Shown piece by piece: positions 15,606 to 23,931 of a DNA stretch of 64,000 nt (its first letter is position 1; every line of letters begins with the position of its first letter). Position numbers and translations under genes: made by a program. The notes below the pieces were generated by a model. That model worked only from the letters and a program-made list of their open reading frames with translations. It did no database searches and was not told where the DNA came from. This DNA comes from Shouchella xiaoxiensis (GTDB lineage Bacteria; Bacillota; Bacilli; Bacillales; Bacillaceae_D), in contig NZ_JAFBCV010000007.1 in NCBI RefSeq assembly GCF_016907895.1, positions 153,661 to 217,660 on the forward strand, in the 5' to 3' direction.

Positions 15606-17024
15606 CTAAAACTCTATCTCCACTGAATCATCTGATTGATGCAAGACTTGAGATCCTGGATATGAGACAGAATCACCACTGTTAAGCCAGCTAGATACGC
15701 TTAACTGACAGTCATACACGCTCCACCCCGCCTCTTTATCAAAGGTAAGATTCATAAAACAAGCTTCACTTGAATGATACAAACCGTCACTTAAATCCAA
15801 TCCAGAACGGTTTACCTGAACATCGTATTCAATCGGCAGGACGAGCAACACTTCTCCTGATTCAGTTGAACTTAAGTAGTGATCCTCATACCAAACATCA
15901 ATTGAATCAAGCTGCGCTGCGTATTCATAGGAATTATCTTCATACACTTCATAAAACGTTGCTAGATGATTATGAGGCAATTCTCCGCTCGTTCTTACTA
16001 GCAACCCCTCATCAAACTGACTAAACGCTTCATAATACGATTCACCAAACTCAATGATTGCTTCAGCCAACTTTGCTTCTATTTCTTCATTAATCTCAAA
16101 ATCTAGTAGCACATCTTGATAGGCAGAATCAATTGGGAATGGTTCAGACGTTTCTTCCCCCCATGGGTACTCAACGACAATTTGGTAGCTCGATAGCCCA
16201 TCAATTAGCATTGGTCCCACTTCAGCCGAACCTTCTGCAAGCGACACCTCTGTGTCATTCACTAAAATCGAAACATGTTCGTTCTCCTCATACATGTTAA
16301 AAGAAACAAGGTCGATATTCATATCGACATAGACTGTTTCGTATCCATAGATAAAGGACGCTGTTTGTGTATGGGTAAACTCACCAAACTCATTAGTAAC
16401 GAGTGCCTCAATTGTGTAAATCCCCGGGATAAACGGTCCAACTCGAATAAAATAATCGTCTGCCTGAGCAGTATTAATTGATTCGCCATCAATTGTCAAC
16501 TCAATTTCTTCATGTGGTATATGTACTTCGTAATAATGTTCATTAACTTCAATTTGATATGTATTAAATATAAATAAAAAAGTGCCTTCTTCTACAAGCG
16601 TGAATCCTTCCGATGATCCTACACTCTTTAATGACGATGCCAATTGATTTAGATTTACATCCCCTGTCTCAAATAGAGCAATCATTGCTTCTACTTCAAA
16701 TGGCTGCACGGCGTGTTCCCCAGCCCGATCCAACTGCTTTTCAATCGCCTCAATATCTTCAGCGTTAACTGCACTCACAAATCGATCAACGGTGCGTTCT
16801 GCTGATGTGTATTCATTTCCAGCATAGATTCCCCCCATTACAAGTAAAATGACAGCAATCATCCCACCAAGTAAACCTTTCTCTTTTTTGGTACGCTTTC
16901 GTTTGACTACAGAGGCTGGCTTTGCACTCCCATTTCTGGTTTGTTCGGTTAATGATTGACCACAGTTCCCACAAAAGGGCTTTCCAACCTCTCGTTTATT
17001 TCCACATTGTCCACAGAAAGACAC
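15606..17024 (-). CDS. TcaA-like zinc-ribbon membrane protein
   Basis: 472 aa: N-terminal zinc ribbon (CGQCGNKREVGKPFCGNCG), basic linker, one membrane helix (about 51-70), then a large acidic extracellular part. The order zinc ribbon, TM, NTF2-like and Ig-like modules, with a C-terminal NTF2-like domain, is that of TcaA/YvbJ proteins. These are linked in staphylococci to glycopeptide (teicoplanin) susceptibility and wall metabolism. The acidic ectodomain suits an alkaline or saline exterior (inference). First gene of the two-gene zinc-ribbon operon. The family is likely; the role here is unproven. Confidence 0.72.
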   Translation of the reverse strand: MSFCGQCGNKREVGKPFCGNCGQSLTEQTRNGSAKPASVVKRKRTKKEKGLLGGMIAVILLVMGGIYAGNEYTSAERTVDRFVSAVNAEDIEAIEKQLDRAGEHAVQPFEVEAMIALFETGDVNLNQLASSLKSVGSSEGFTLVEEGTFLFIFNTYQIEVNEHYYEVHIPHEEIELTIDGESINTAQADDYFIRVGPFIPGIYTIEALVTNEFGEFTHTQTASFIYGYETVYVDMNIDLVSFNMYEENEHVSILVNDTEVSLAEGSAEVGPMLIDGLSSYQIVVEYPWGEETSEPFPIDSAYQDVLLDFEINEEIEAKLAEAIIEFGESYYEAFSQFDEGLLVRTSGELPHNHLATFYEVYEDNSYEYAAQLDSIDVWYEDHYLSSTESGEVLLVLPIEYDVQVNRSGLDLSDGLYHSSEACFMNLTFDKEAGWSVYDCQLSVSSWLNSGDSVSYPGSQVLHQSDDSVEIEF

Positions 17025-17153
17025 AACTTCACCTCCTTTTTATCGTTTGCCACCAATTAACTATATCGGTCATTTATGCACAGATTCAAGCAAAATAACA
17101 ATCTTTTATACTAATCCTTTATACTTATACTGCTTCTCGTAACAATTTATAAA

Positions 17154-17207
17154 AAGAAACCCTCAACTCCAATTTTTTACCGTAAATAAAACAAAAAAGG
17201 GTTTCTT
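17154..17207. repeat. Long-loop inverted repeat
   Basis: Perfect 10-bp arms AAGAAACCCT (17154-17163) and AGGGTTTCTT (17198-17207) around a 34-bp AT-rich loop, in the gap between two divergent zinc-ribbon genes. No T-run is in the right place for a terminator, so it may be an operator or an RNA fold. Confidence 0.4.
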
Positions 17208-17267
17208 CTTACCTGCAATCAGTTATAAGATAGAGGAGCTCTAATTCATACAAAAGGTGGGATTTTT

Positions 17268-17831
17268 TTGTTTTGTTCAAATTGTGGTACAAAACGTCAG
17301 GAAAATGACCGGTTCTGTACGAACTGCGGTCAAGCATTTGCAACAGAGGAACAAGCGAGTCAACAATCTGCATCACAACCGATTCATTCAAACGGTGCAA
17401 ACCAATCTACGAACACGTCTAAAAAGAAGATTTTCATAGGTATCGGTTCAGTCGCAGTCATCGCACTCATTATTTATTTCGCTTTCTTCCGCACCACTTT
17501 TGCTAACACGCCAACGGGAGCTGTTGAAGGATTCGTTCATTCACTAAACGAAGCTGACTTTGAACAGATGAAAACATATATTCATCCCGAAGAAGGTGCT
17601 CACGTGTTAGAAGAGATGGATGCTGAATTTGGGAATGGATTCGAAGAACTAATGTTCTCAATGGTTGACTTTGAGCTAAGTAATTTAGAAGAAGAAATTG
17701 ATGGGGAATATGCAACGGTCTATGCCACAATGGCGATGACCACATCTTTCTTTAATGATGAAGAAGCGCAAGAAATTGAAGTTGAATTAATGCTACATAA
17801 CGGGAAATGGTTAATTACATATTTGTTTTAA
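17268..17831 (+). CDS. Zinc-ribbon single-pass membrane protein with NTF2-like ectodomain
   Basis: 187 aa with a TTG start (MFCSNCGTKRQ), set by AAAGGTGG 7 nt upstream. Zinc ribbon CSNCGTKRQENDRFCTNCG, Ser/Gln-rich linker, membrane helix (about 54-70) and an about 115-residue acidic ectodomain starting TPTGAVEGFVHSLNEADF, the signature of DUF4878/NTF2-like lipoprotein domains. Divergent from the TcaA-like gene and built on the same plan, so it is probably a shorter paralogue sensing or binding something outside the membrane. Confidence 0.7.
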   Translation: MFCSNCGTKRQENDRFCTNCGQAFATEEQASQQSASQPIHSNGANQSTNTSKKKIFIGIGSVAVIALIIYFAFFRTTFANTPTGAVEGFVHSLNEADFEQMKTYIHPEEGAHVLEEMDAEFGNGFEELMFSMVDFELSNLEEEIDGEYATVYATMAMTTSFFNDEEAQEIEVELMLHNGKWLITYLF

Positions 17832-17839
17832 ACGGAAAA

Positions 17840-17871
17840 AATTGCACAGGTAAAAAAACACCTGTGCAATT
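17840..17871. terminator. Bidirectional terminator
   Basis: Perfect 12-bp stem AATTGCACAGGT / ACCTGTGCAATT with an 8-nt A-rich loop between convergent genes. Confidence 0.88.
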
Positions 17872-17873
17872 CT

Positions 17874-18767
17874 TTATTTTCTTTGAACAGCTTCCTTTAT
17901 AAAACCATTGTTCTCTGCTAGCAATTGATTAGCTTTTTCGTTGCTACAATCTAAAAGCAACATGACAATAGCAGGTTTAACAGCATTGTTTGCTAATTTT
18001 AACGCCTGCATCGCTTCTGCTTCCGTAGCATTCGTTGCTTCCATCACAATTCGTTTTGATCGGTCTACTAATTTCTCATTAGTTGGTTGCAAATCGACCA
18101 TTAAGTTTTGATAAACTTTGCCAATCCCGACCATTGCCGCAGTTGAAATCATATTTAAAATGAGCTTTTGAGCGGTTCCAGCTTTTAAGCGTGTTGACCC
18201 AGTTAAGACTTCCGGCCCTGTTTCTGGTTCAATGGCAATATCAGCTTGTTCACTAAGCAAACTATCTTTATTGCAGCTAATTGAGATAGCCTTGGCCCCT
18301 CGTGCCCTAGCTTCTTTTAAGAAGCCAATCGCATAGGGCGTCCGACCACTTGCCGCTAAAGCGATAACGGTATCTTTAGCACCTACCTTTAGATACGCAC
18401 ATTCTCTTACTCCGGTATCATAATCATCTTCTGCTCCTTCAACCGCCTCAGTTACCGCTTTTTGCCCTCCAGCAATAACAGCTCGAATCCGATCTGCCCC
18501 CATTCCAAAAGTAGGCTTACATTCAACCGCATCTAAAACAGCAAGACGACCTGAGGTTCCTGCACCAGCATAAAGAAGCCTTCCTCCATTTTGAAATGAC
18601 TCTATAGCAGCCTGAACGGCTTGTTCAATTTGTGGCAATTGGCTTTTTACGGCAGAAATGACGTGAGCATCTTCTTGATTCATTATTTGAAGTAAATTCC
18701 TTAGCGGCATTTCATCCATCTGCATCGTTCGTTCATTACGATCTTCCGTGCCCAGTCTCTCTTCCAT
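17874..18767 (-). CDS. murQ: N-acetylmuramic acid 6-phosphate etherase
   Basis: 297 aa SIS-domain enzyme that cleaves the lactyl ether of MurNAc-6-P to GlcNAc-6-P and D-lactate in wall recycling. Motifs: YAGAGTSGRLAVLDAVE, VIAGGQKAVTEAVEGAEDD, ALAASGRTPYAIGF and TGSTRLKAGTAQKLILN, all typical of MurQ. ATG 18767 is preferred over ATG 18773 because TGGAGGA is 1 nt from the latter and 7 nt from the former. No MurNAc PTS transporter or MurR lies beside it, which is unusual for murQ loci. Confidence 0.93.
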   Translation of the reverse strand: MEERLGTEDRNERTMQMDEMPLRNLLQIMNQEDAHVISAVKSQLPQIEQAVQAAIESFQNGGRLLYAGAGTSGRLAVLDAVECKPTFGMGADRIRAVIAGGQKAVTEAVEGAEDDYDTGVRECAYLKVGAKDTVIALAASGRTPYAIGFLKEARARGAKAISISCNKDSLLSEQADIAIEPETGPEVLTGSTRLKAGTAQKLILNMISTAAMVGIGKVYQNLMVDLQPTNEKLVDRSKRIVMEATNATEAEAMQALKLANNAVKPAIVMLLLDCSNEKANQLLAENNGFIKEAVQRK

Positions 18768-18893
18768 TATCATTCCTCCATAACCAATTTAATTCCTTTA
18801 AAGCTACTATATGACGCTCATTAAAAAATAGTAGGTAACAAGCTAAACAATATTTTTTACCCGGTCTCGACCTTATTCAAGCAAGATTAAGGT

Positions 18894-18922
18894 ATAAAAA
18901 AAAGCTACCCTTAGGCAACTTT
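18894..18922 (-). terminator. Terminator after the ABC exporter gene
   Basis: On the minus strand AAGTTGCC / GGTAGCTT (8 bp with two G-T pairs) followed by a T-run. Confidence 0.65.
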
Positions 18923-18926
18923 TTCC

Positions 18927-20678
18927 TTAATCAAATGTTAATTGCTGCTGCACAAGCTCTTTATACAGATCATGTGTTTCAAGCAACTCTTGGTGTGTTC
19001 CTGCTCCTGTCACTTGCCCTTCCTCTAAAACAATCAGCTGACTAGCGTGACGAACCGTTGCTAGGCGGTGCGCAATGACGAGCGTAGTCCGGTCTAACAT
19101 CAAGCGCTCAAGTGCTTCTTGGACAAGCTTCTCGGATGAACTGTCTAAATGTGCTGTTGCTTCATCAAGCAGGAGGATTTCTGGATTGCGAATCATTGCT
19201 CGGGCAATTGCAAGGCGCTGACGCTGACCGCCTGATAAGCGAACACCTCTCTCACCCACTTCTGTATCGTACCCTTCTGGTAAGGATTGAACAAAGGACT
19301 GGAGATTCGCATCCATAATCGCCTGATCAATTTGAGTATCTTTAACATGATCAAGTCCATATGTTAAATTATCTCGAATCGTCCCCGACATCATCGGTGA
19401 ATCTTGAGAAACGTAAGCAATTTTATTGCGCCAATTTTTTAACCCTATTGAATAGATTGATTCTCCTCTATAGGAAATATCTCCTTCAGTTGGCTGATAA
19501 AAACGCTCAATTAACGAGAACAACGTTGTTTTCCCAGCCCCGCTCGGACCAACAAATGCAGTCATTTGTCCAATCGGTGCCTGAAATGCTACTTTATTTA
19601 AAATCTGTTTTTCATCCGCATATTGAAACGAGAGCCGCTTAAACTCAAGTGATTCTGAAGCGTTCGTTTGTTTACTTAATTCATGGACGTCTTTCTCTTG
19701 CTCCGCTTTTAAGATTGAATCGATTCGTTCACTTGCTCCTAGTGCTTTTTGCAGCTGTGTGAAGAAGTTTGCCATTTGCGTAAATGGCATAGAAATTTGG
19801 AATAAGTAAAAGATAATGGCAACCAACGCACCCGCTGAGAGTGTTCCTGCTGCAACTCTCACGCCTCCGTATCCAAATATAACGACAAGCATAATGAGCA
19901 TCAAACTCATCATGATTGGCTGAATGACGGCCATGATTCGCCCTTCTCGCACCCCGTAGCCAAACAATTTCTTCATTCGAGACAACCCAACTCGGTTTTC
20001 CTGATCTTCAGCAAGAGATGCTTTAACTAACCGAATGTCAGACAGCACTCTTCCTAAATCGCCTTGAAATGATGCGGTCTCGTCTTGTAAAGAACGGGAC
20101 ACCTTATACATCCGCCGTCCAAGAGGCATCATCACAAGCAAGGAAGCCGGAACCACCGCTAGCATCATTAACGTAATCCGCCAATCGAGCACAAGTAAAA
20201 TCACAATGGAACCAACGATTGAGATAATTCCAGAAATGAATGGGATTAGTTGCAGCGTCATAAAATCCTTAATAACAAGCGTATCATTGGTCATCCGGCT
20301 CATCATTTCTCCAGAAGAATGCCGATCAAAAAAGGAAATAGGTAGACGCAATATCCGCTGCCACGCCGTCTCTCTTAGCGACAGGACCACTCGCTGACCG
20401 ATGTAGACCATTGTATAAATAGCCAAACCAGACATAATCAGTTGGGAGATAAAGACGGCAACTAATATCCAAATCGTGCTCCATTGCATCCCGTCTAACG
20501 TCATTCCATCAATGAAATTCATCGTTAACAGCGGCACAATTAAAGCGAGAGCTGTCTCAAATACAACGAGGAGAACCGCTAGCACAAGTAAAAATGGTTT
20601 AGGAAGAAACGGCTTTATCATTGAGAAAAAACGGCCAATTCCTAGCGTTTGCTTTTGTTCAACGTCCACGTGCATCAT
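18927..20678 (-). CDS. ABC-type multidrug/lipid exporter half-transporter
   Basis: About 583 aa. Six-helix ABC exporter membrane domain, then the ATPase: Walker A GPSGAGKTTL, Q-loop YVSQDSPM, signature LSGGQRQRLA, Walker B ILLLDEATAHLD, H-loop IAHR. It works as a homodimer or with an unlinked half. The start is placed at ATG 20678 (or 20675), just after GGGAG inside the end of the MerR gene; the two genes overlap by 20 bp and are probably translationally coupled. Control by the MerR protein makes drug export plausible; the substrate is unknown. Confidence 0.88.
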   Translation of the reverse strand: MMHVDVEQKQTLGIGRFFSMIKPFLPKPFLLVLAVLLVVFETALALIVPLLTMNFIDGMTLDGMQWSTIWILVAVFISQLIMSGLAIYTMVYIGQRVVLSLRETAWQRILRLPISFFDRHSSGEMMSRMTNDTLVIKDFMTLQLIPFISGIISIVGSIVILLVLDWRITLMMLAVVPASLLVMMPLGRRMYKVSRSLQDETASFQGDLGRVLSDIRLVKASLAEDQENRVGLSRMKKLFGYGVREGRIMAVIQPIMMSLMLIMLVVIFGYGGVRVAAGTLSAGALVAIIFYLFQISMPFTQMANFFTQLQKALGASERIDSILKAEQEKDVHELSKQTNASESLEFKRLSFQYADEKQILNKVAFQAPIGQMTAFVGPSGAGKTTLFSLIERFYQPTEGDISYRGESIYSIGLKNWRNKIAYVSQDSPMMSGTIRDNLTYGLDHVKDTQIDQAIMDANLQSFVQSLPEGYDTEVGERGVRLSGGQRQRLAIARAMIRNPEILLLDEATAHLDSSSEKLVQEALERLMLDRTTLVIAHRLATVRHASQLIVLEEGQVTGAGTHQELLETHDLYKELVQQQLTFD

Positions 20679-21423
20679 TCTCCCTTTGATCAAAATATTC
20701 GACAATGCTTTGATGAATGTAGTCCCCAAGCTCTTTTGGAAAATAAACTGAGAACAATCCATGATGCTTATCAAAAAAAGATGCATCTTGACTCAATAGT
20801 TCAGCTGAAAAATCGACCGGTAAAAGTGTATAAAAAGATTTCACCATTTCTTGAACCTTAGAAGCTGTCGGATCTTGCCCTTGTTCCATTGATTGCCGCA
20901 TCCGTTTATAAAAAAGAAGCACTTCCTGATCTATCGCGTTGCGAACAGCAGGGGTTTCGTATTCTCCAAAGAGTGTACCGATAACCTCTTCAGAAAAATG
21001 ATCTTTTAGCTCTTTAGTCTGTAATTGCTCTTTTCGAAATGAATCTAATAAAATAAAAAAAAGATCGTCGACTTCTTTGTCTCCTATTTCTACCGTTTCA
21101 AATAGCCGCTCTGTCCGTTCAATTGTTTCAAGTACTTCTTCTATTTCATTCTTCTTTTTAATGAGCAGTTTCTTTTGCAAGTTCAGCATGGAGCGTGGAC
21201 TTAAGTCAGGATTATTCACAACCTGTTTGCTTTCTTCCAGCGACATTCCTAAATGCTTGCACACTTGAATCTGCTGATAACGTTCCCACTCTTTTAATGT
21301 ATATACCTTCTGTCCTTTTTCGTTTAAGTGTGCTGGCCTAAGTAAATCAATTTGATCATAGTACCGCAATGTTCTAGGTGTTGTCCCGACCCTTTTAGCA
21401 AAACGTCCAATCGTCTCTTCCAT
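20659..21423 (-). CDS. MerR-family regulator with TipA-like C-terminus
   Basis: 254 aa: winged helix (IGRFAKRVGTTPRTLRYYDQIDLLRPA), dimer coiled coil (about 80-125), and an about 130-aa C-terminal domain rich in Phe/Glu, likely a ligand-binding TipAS-type domain (inference). ATG 21423 is preferred to the adjacent GTG by spacing from GGAGG. Its promoter has the elongated spacer used by MerR regulators, so it is probably autoregulated together with the exporter. Confidence 0.85.
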   Translation of the reverse strand: MEETIGRFAKRVGTTPRTLRYYDQIDLLRPAHLNEKGQKVYTLKEWERYQQIQVCKHLGMSLEESKQVVNNPDLSPRSMLNLQKKLLIKKKNEIEEVLETIERTERLFETVEIGDKEVDDLFFILLDSFRKEQLQTKELKDHFSEEVIGTLFGEYETPAVRNAIDQEVLLFYKRMRQSMEQGQDPTASKVQEMVKSFYTLLPVDFSAELLSQDASFFDKHHGLFSVYFPKELGDYIHQSIVEYFDQRENDARGR

Positions 21424-21443
21424 CACGTCACCTCCATTGTTCT

Positions 21444-21474
21444 ATCCTAGTTGATGACGTAACGTCACACGCAA
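21444..21474 (-). promoter_or_regulatory. MerR-type promoter/operator
   Basis: On the minus strand: -35 TTGCGT (21474-21469), 19-bp spacer, -10 TAGGAT (21449-21444). The spacer holds the perfect palindrome TGACGT-T-ACGTCA (21455-21467). A 19-bp spacer with a centred palindrome is the hallmark of MerR-activated promoters. Confidence 0.75.
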
Positions 21475-21482
21475 GTAAAATT

Positions 21483-21992
21483 TCAAACAAACTGACACAT
21501 AATAATATCATCAACATATGTCCCATCATCGAGCTTCGCGTTTCTTAACAAGCGCCCCTCTTCTTGGAACCCTAATTTTTTATATAAGTGAATTCCACGC
21601 TCATTATTTGAAAACACTTCAAGCGTTAGTTTCTCAAGGTTGGGGTTCTTCTTTGCCCAATCAAGCAGCTGCGTAAGCAATCGGGTACCAATTCCTAATC
21701 CTGCATATGATTCTTTAACACTGATTCCGAGAATGCCTTGGTGGGCAAAACGCCTACTAGATGAAGGCTTAAAATGCATCATGCCAATCAGTTGCTCATC
21801 GATTTCTGCCAGCAAAATGAGCCCATCTGCATGATGGTTTTTAATCCATTCCTCTTCTTCCCTGACACTCAATGTAAACTCTTCTACGGCCGTGCCATAA
21901 AATGAAGGATTTTCTGTAAACACATGTTTCATATGCGCAATTAGATTTGCCGCATCACTAACTTTCGCATGTCTTATTTTAAACTCAGTCAT
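21483..21992 (-). CDS. GNAT-family N-acetyltransferase
   Basis: 169 aa with the acetyl-CoA loop VKESYAGLGIGTRLL and the C-terminal GNAT strand GIHLYKKLGFQEEGRL. Closest in style to RimI/SpeG-like acetyltransferases with an N-terminal IRHAKVSDAANL. The ATG overlaps the upstream peptidase stop by 4 bp, so they form an operon. Substrate unknown. Confidence 0.82.
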   Translation of the reverse strand: MTEFKIRHAKVSDAANLIAHMKHVFTENPSFYGTAVEEFTLSVREEEEWIKNHHADGLILLAEIDEQLIGMMHFKPSSSRRFAHQGILGISVKESYAGLGIGTRLLTQLLDWAKKNPNLEKLTLEVFSNNERGIHLYKKLGFQEEGRLLRNAKLDDGTYVDDIIMCQFV

Positions 21993-22654
21993 GGTTTCTC
22001 CCCCAGCTTCACGATCTGATTATGTAAGACCGTATAAACACCACGGCCATCATAGAATTCGATTTCCCCATTTTTTAAATAGAGACCGGTTTGTTCATCA
22101 ATCCCGTAACATTCCTTATTCTTATAAGTAGATGCCAGATCAAGCAAGTGTTGTTCATCATTCCATTCACTAAAATGAACGGCAACCGCTGTATGTTTTA
22201 CGAGGCCTAATCCTCGCCGTTCCAATAATCTCCCTGTGTTATTGTCGCGCGGTGAAAGCAGACTCTCTTCCATACTTAGAATTGCACCTGCTGAAAAGCC
22301 AGCGACTGGCACACCTGCTCGAAAACGTTTTTTTAGTGCTTCTCCGATGGGCGTTTCAACCACTTCATCAATATAGCGCTCTGTATTTCCTCCACCAATT
22401 ACAAGTGCACCTGCTTGGTTAATCTCTTCTACGGCCTCGTTAACCGGTACCTGCCCCAACGGAATGAACGCGCATTTTAACCCATATTCAGCCAGTTTAT
22501 CCGCATAAACAGACTGATAGTTCTCCCACCCAGGACGCGGCATTACTAGAATCGTACATGATTGTCGTAGGGCTTTTTCACAAAACTGTCTAGCGAGCTT
22601 CCCCGTAAACGGAGGTCCTCCGCCAAACAAAAATAAATGGGTTTCCATTTTCAT
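21989..22654 (-). CDS. Peptidase E-like serine peptidase (S51 family)
   Basis: About 221 aa starting MKMETHLFLFGGGPPF, 7 nt after GGAGGG. The catalytic Ser lies in the nucleophile elbow AGFSAGAIL, and the class-I amidotransferase-like fold is indicated by ALVIGGGNT and FSEWNDEQHLL. S51 enzymes cleave Asp-X dipeptides or cyanophycin-like substrates; specificity here is unknown. The acetyltransferase is co-transcribed. Diverges from the SRPBCC gene with only 76 bp between starts. Confidence 0.78.
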   Translation of the reverse strand: MKMETHLFLFGGGPPFTGKLARQFCEKALRQSCTILVMPRPGWENYQSVYADKLAEYGLKCAFIPLGQVPVNEAVEEINQAGALVIGGGNTERYIDEVVETPIGEALKKRFRAGVPVAGFSAGAILSMEESLLSPRDNNTGRLLERRGLGLVKHTAVAVHFSEWNDEQHLLDLASTYKNKECYGIDEQTGLYLKNGEIEFYDGRGVYTVLHNQIVKLGEKP

Positions 22655-22730
22655 CAGCTTTCCCTCCTCTTGTATCTCTATCATACTTATTGTACAGTTT
22701 TCTGCAAAGACTGATAGAAGGAGCGAGCCG

Positions 22731-23186
22731 ATGCCGACGATACGAATACGCACGTTTATTAAAGCTGATCGTTCTATTTGCTTTGATCTCGCCCGCGACG
22801 TGACCATTCACACTTTAACAACAGGGAATACAAACGAGCGAGCAGTTGCTGGTGTCACACATGGGTTATTAGAGCTACATGACACCGTAACATGGGAAGC
22901 AACTCATCTTGGTGTAAAGCAACGGTTGACGGCTCAAATAGTTGATTTGAATGTTCCCGCTGAATTTACTGATGTTATGGTAAATGGTGCCTTTCACTCA
23001 TTTACACATGTTCACCAATTTCACGAGGTTAGCGGCGGCACAATGATGACTGATACATTTACGTATAAAGCTCCGTTAGGGTTTCTTGGTCACATAGCAA
23101 ATTTCCTGTTTCTAAAAGCCTATATGACTCGTTTTTTAAAACAACGAACACAAGAACTAAAGCACCTAGCGGAAACCCAAAAGTAA
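22731..23186 (+). CDS. SRPBCC-superfamily protein
   Basis: 151 aa, START/polyketide-cyclase-like fold (RIRTFIKADRSICFDLARDV, TVTWEATHLGVKQRLTAQI, FTYKAPLGFLGHIANFLFL). Members bind hydrophobic ligands or act as cyclases; bacillar versions are uncharacterised. GAAGGAG site 9 nt before ATG. Followed by a bidirectional terminator. Confidence 0.78.
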   Translation: MPTIRIRTFIKADRSICFDLARDVTIHTLTTGNTNERAVAGVTHGLLELHDTVTWEATHLGVKQRLTAQIVDLNVPAEFTDVMVNGAFHSFTHVHQFHEVSGGTMMTDTFTYKAPLGFLGHIANFLFLKAYMTRFLKQRTQELKHLAETQK

Positions 23187-23225
23187 AAAGCTGTTCAGCC
23201 AATAAATAGGCTAAACAGCTTTTTT
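23185..23225. terminator. Bidirectional terminator
   Basis: Stem AAAAAGCTGTT-AGCC / GGCT-AACAGCTTTTT between convergent genes, overlapping the SRPBCC stop. Confidence 0.85.
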
Positions 23226-23227
23226 AA

Positions 23228-23824
23228 TTAATCCTTGTCAACTTCTATAATTTCACTCGTCTCTGCATCAATCTTCACTTCGTGCTCATTACCTTCAACA
23301 TCCATTGTCACATCATAGATCGTTCTTGAATTGTCACGATCCAATGCCCAAGATCGAAGTTCACCAGCAACTTCTTCTCGTGCTAAATCAACTGCCTCAT
23401 CAAGAGTGATTAGCCCTTCAAATGAAAAACCTTCTTCCTCTCTCTCAATTCCAGCTGCATCGTCTGCATCAAGAGCTTCCTCTCGCTGATGGGTGATTTC
23501 TTGCGTTGTTGCATCTATATCCATCTCATATTCGGTATCATCATCCATACCTTCAAATTCGTATAGCATCGCACGTGTATCAAACTCCACAGATGTTAAT
23601 GAAGCATCTGGATAGGCATCTTCAAACTCTTGTAAAGCAACATTAAGATCAATATAGACACCAAGGTCGTCCATCTCATTGCTATTATTTGTGCTATCTC
23701 CTTGCTCTCCACCATTCGTAGTGTCAGGAGACTGATTGGTCTCTCCTTGAGGCTCATCTTGGTTGCATCCGACCAAAGCAGTAGCTGTTAAAGTCGCCAC
23801 AAAAACCATTGACCATTTTTTCAT
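23228..23824 (-). CDS. PepSY-domain lipoprotein
   Basis: 198 aa starting MKKWSMVFVATL with lipobox LVGC (Cys about residue 19). A Ser/Asn/Gly-rich acidic linker precedes two PepSY modules (YIDLNVALQEFEDAYPDAS... and LITLDEAVDLAREEVAGE...). PepSY domains are often inhibitory or chaperone-like for extracellular proteases. ATG 23824 fits AAGGAG and begins the signal peptide; the frame is open upstream but without similarity. Lies just downstream of the nnr gene on the same strand. Confidence 0.82.
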   Translation of the reverse strand: MKKWSMVFVATLTATALVGCNQDEPQGETNQSPDTTNGGEQGDSTNNSNEMDDLGVYIDLNVALQEFEDAYPDASLTSVEFDTRAMLYEFEGMDDDTEYEMDIDATTQEITHQREEALDADDAAGIEREEEGFSFEGLITLDEAVDLAREEVAGELRSWALDRDNSRTIYDVTMDVEGNEHEVKIDAETSEIIEVDKD

Positions 23825-23931
23825 CTTCACATACTCCTTTATCATGTAGAATCTGTTACTACCAGTATTCTCAAAAATAGGAGAATAAAAACACGTCATG
23901 AGGTGTAAGAGCTTGTATCATCATGTAAGGA

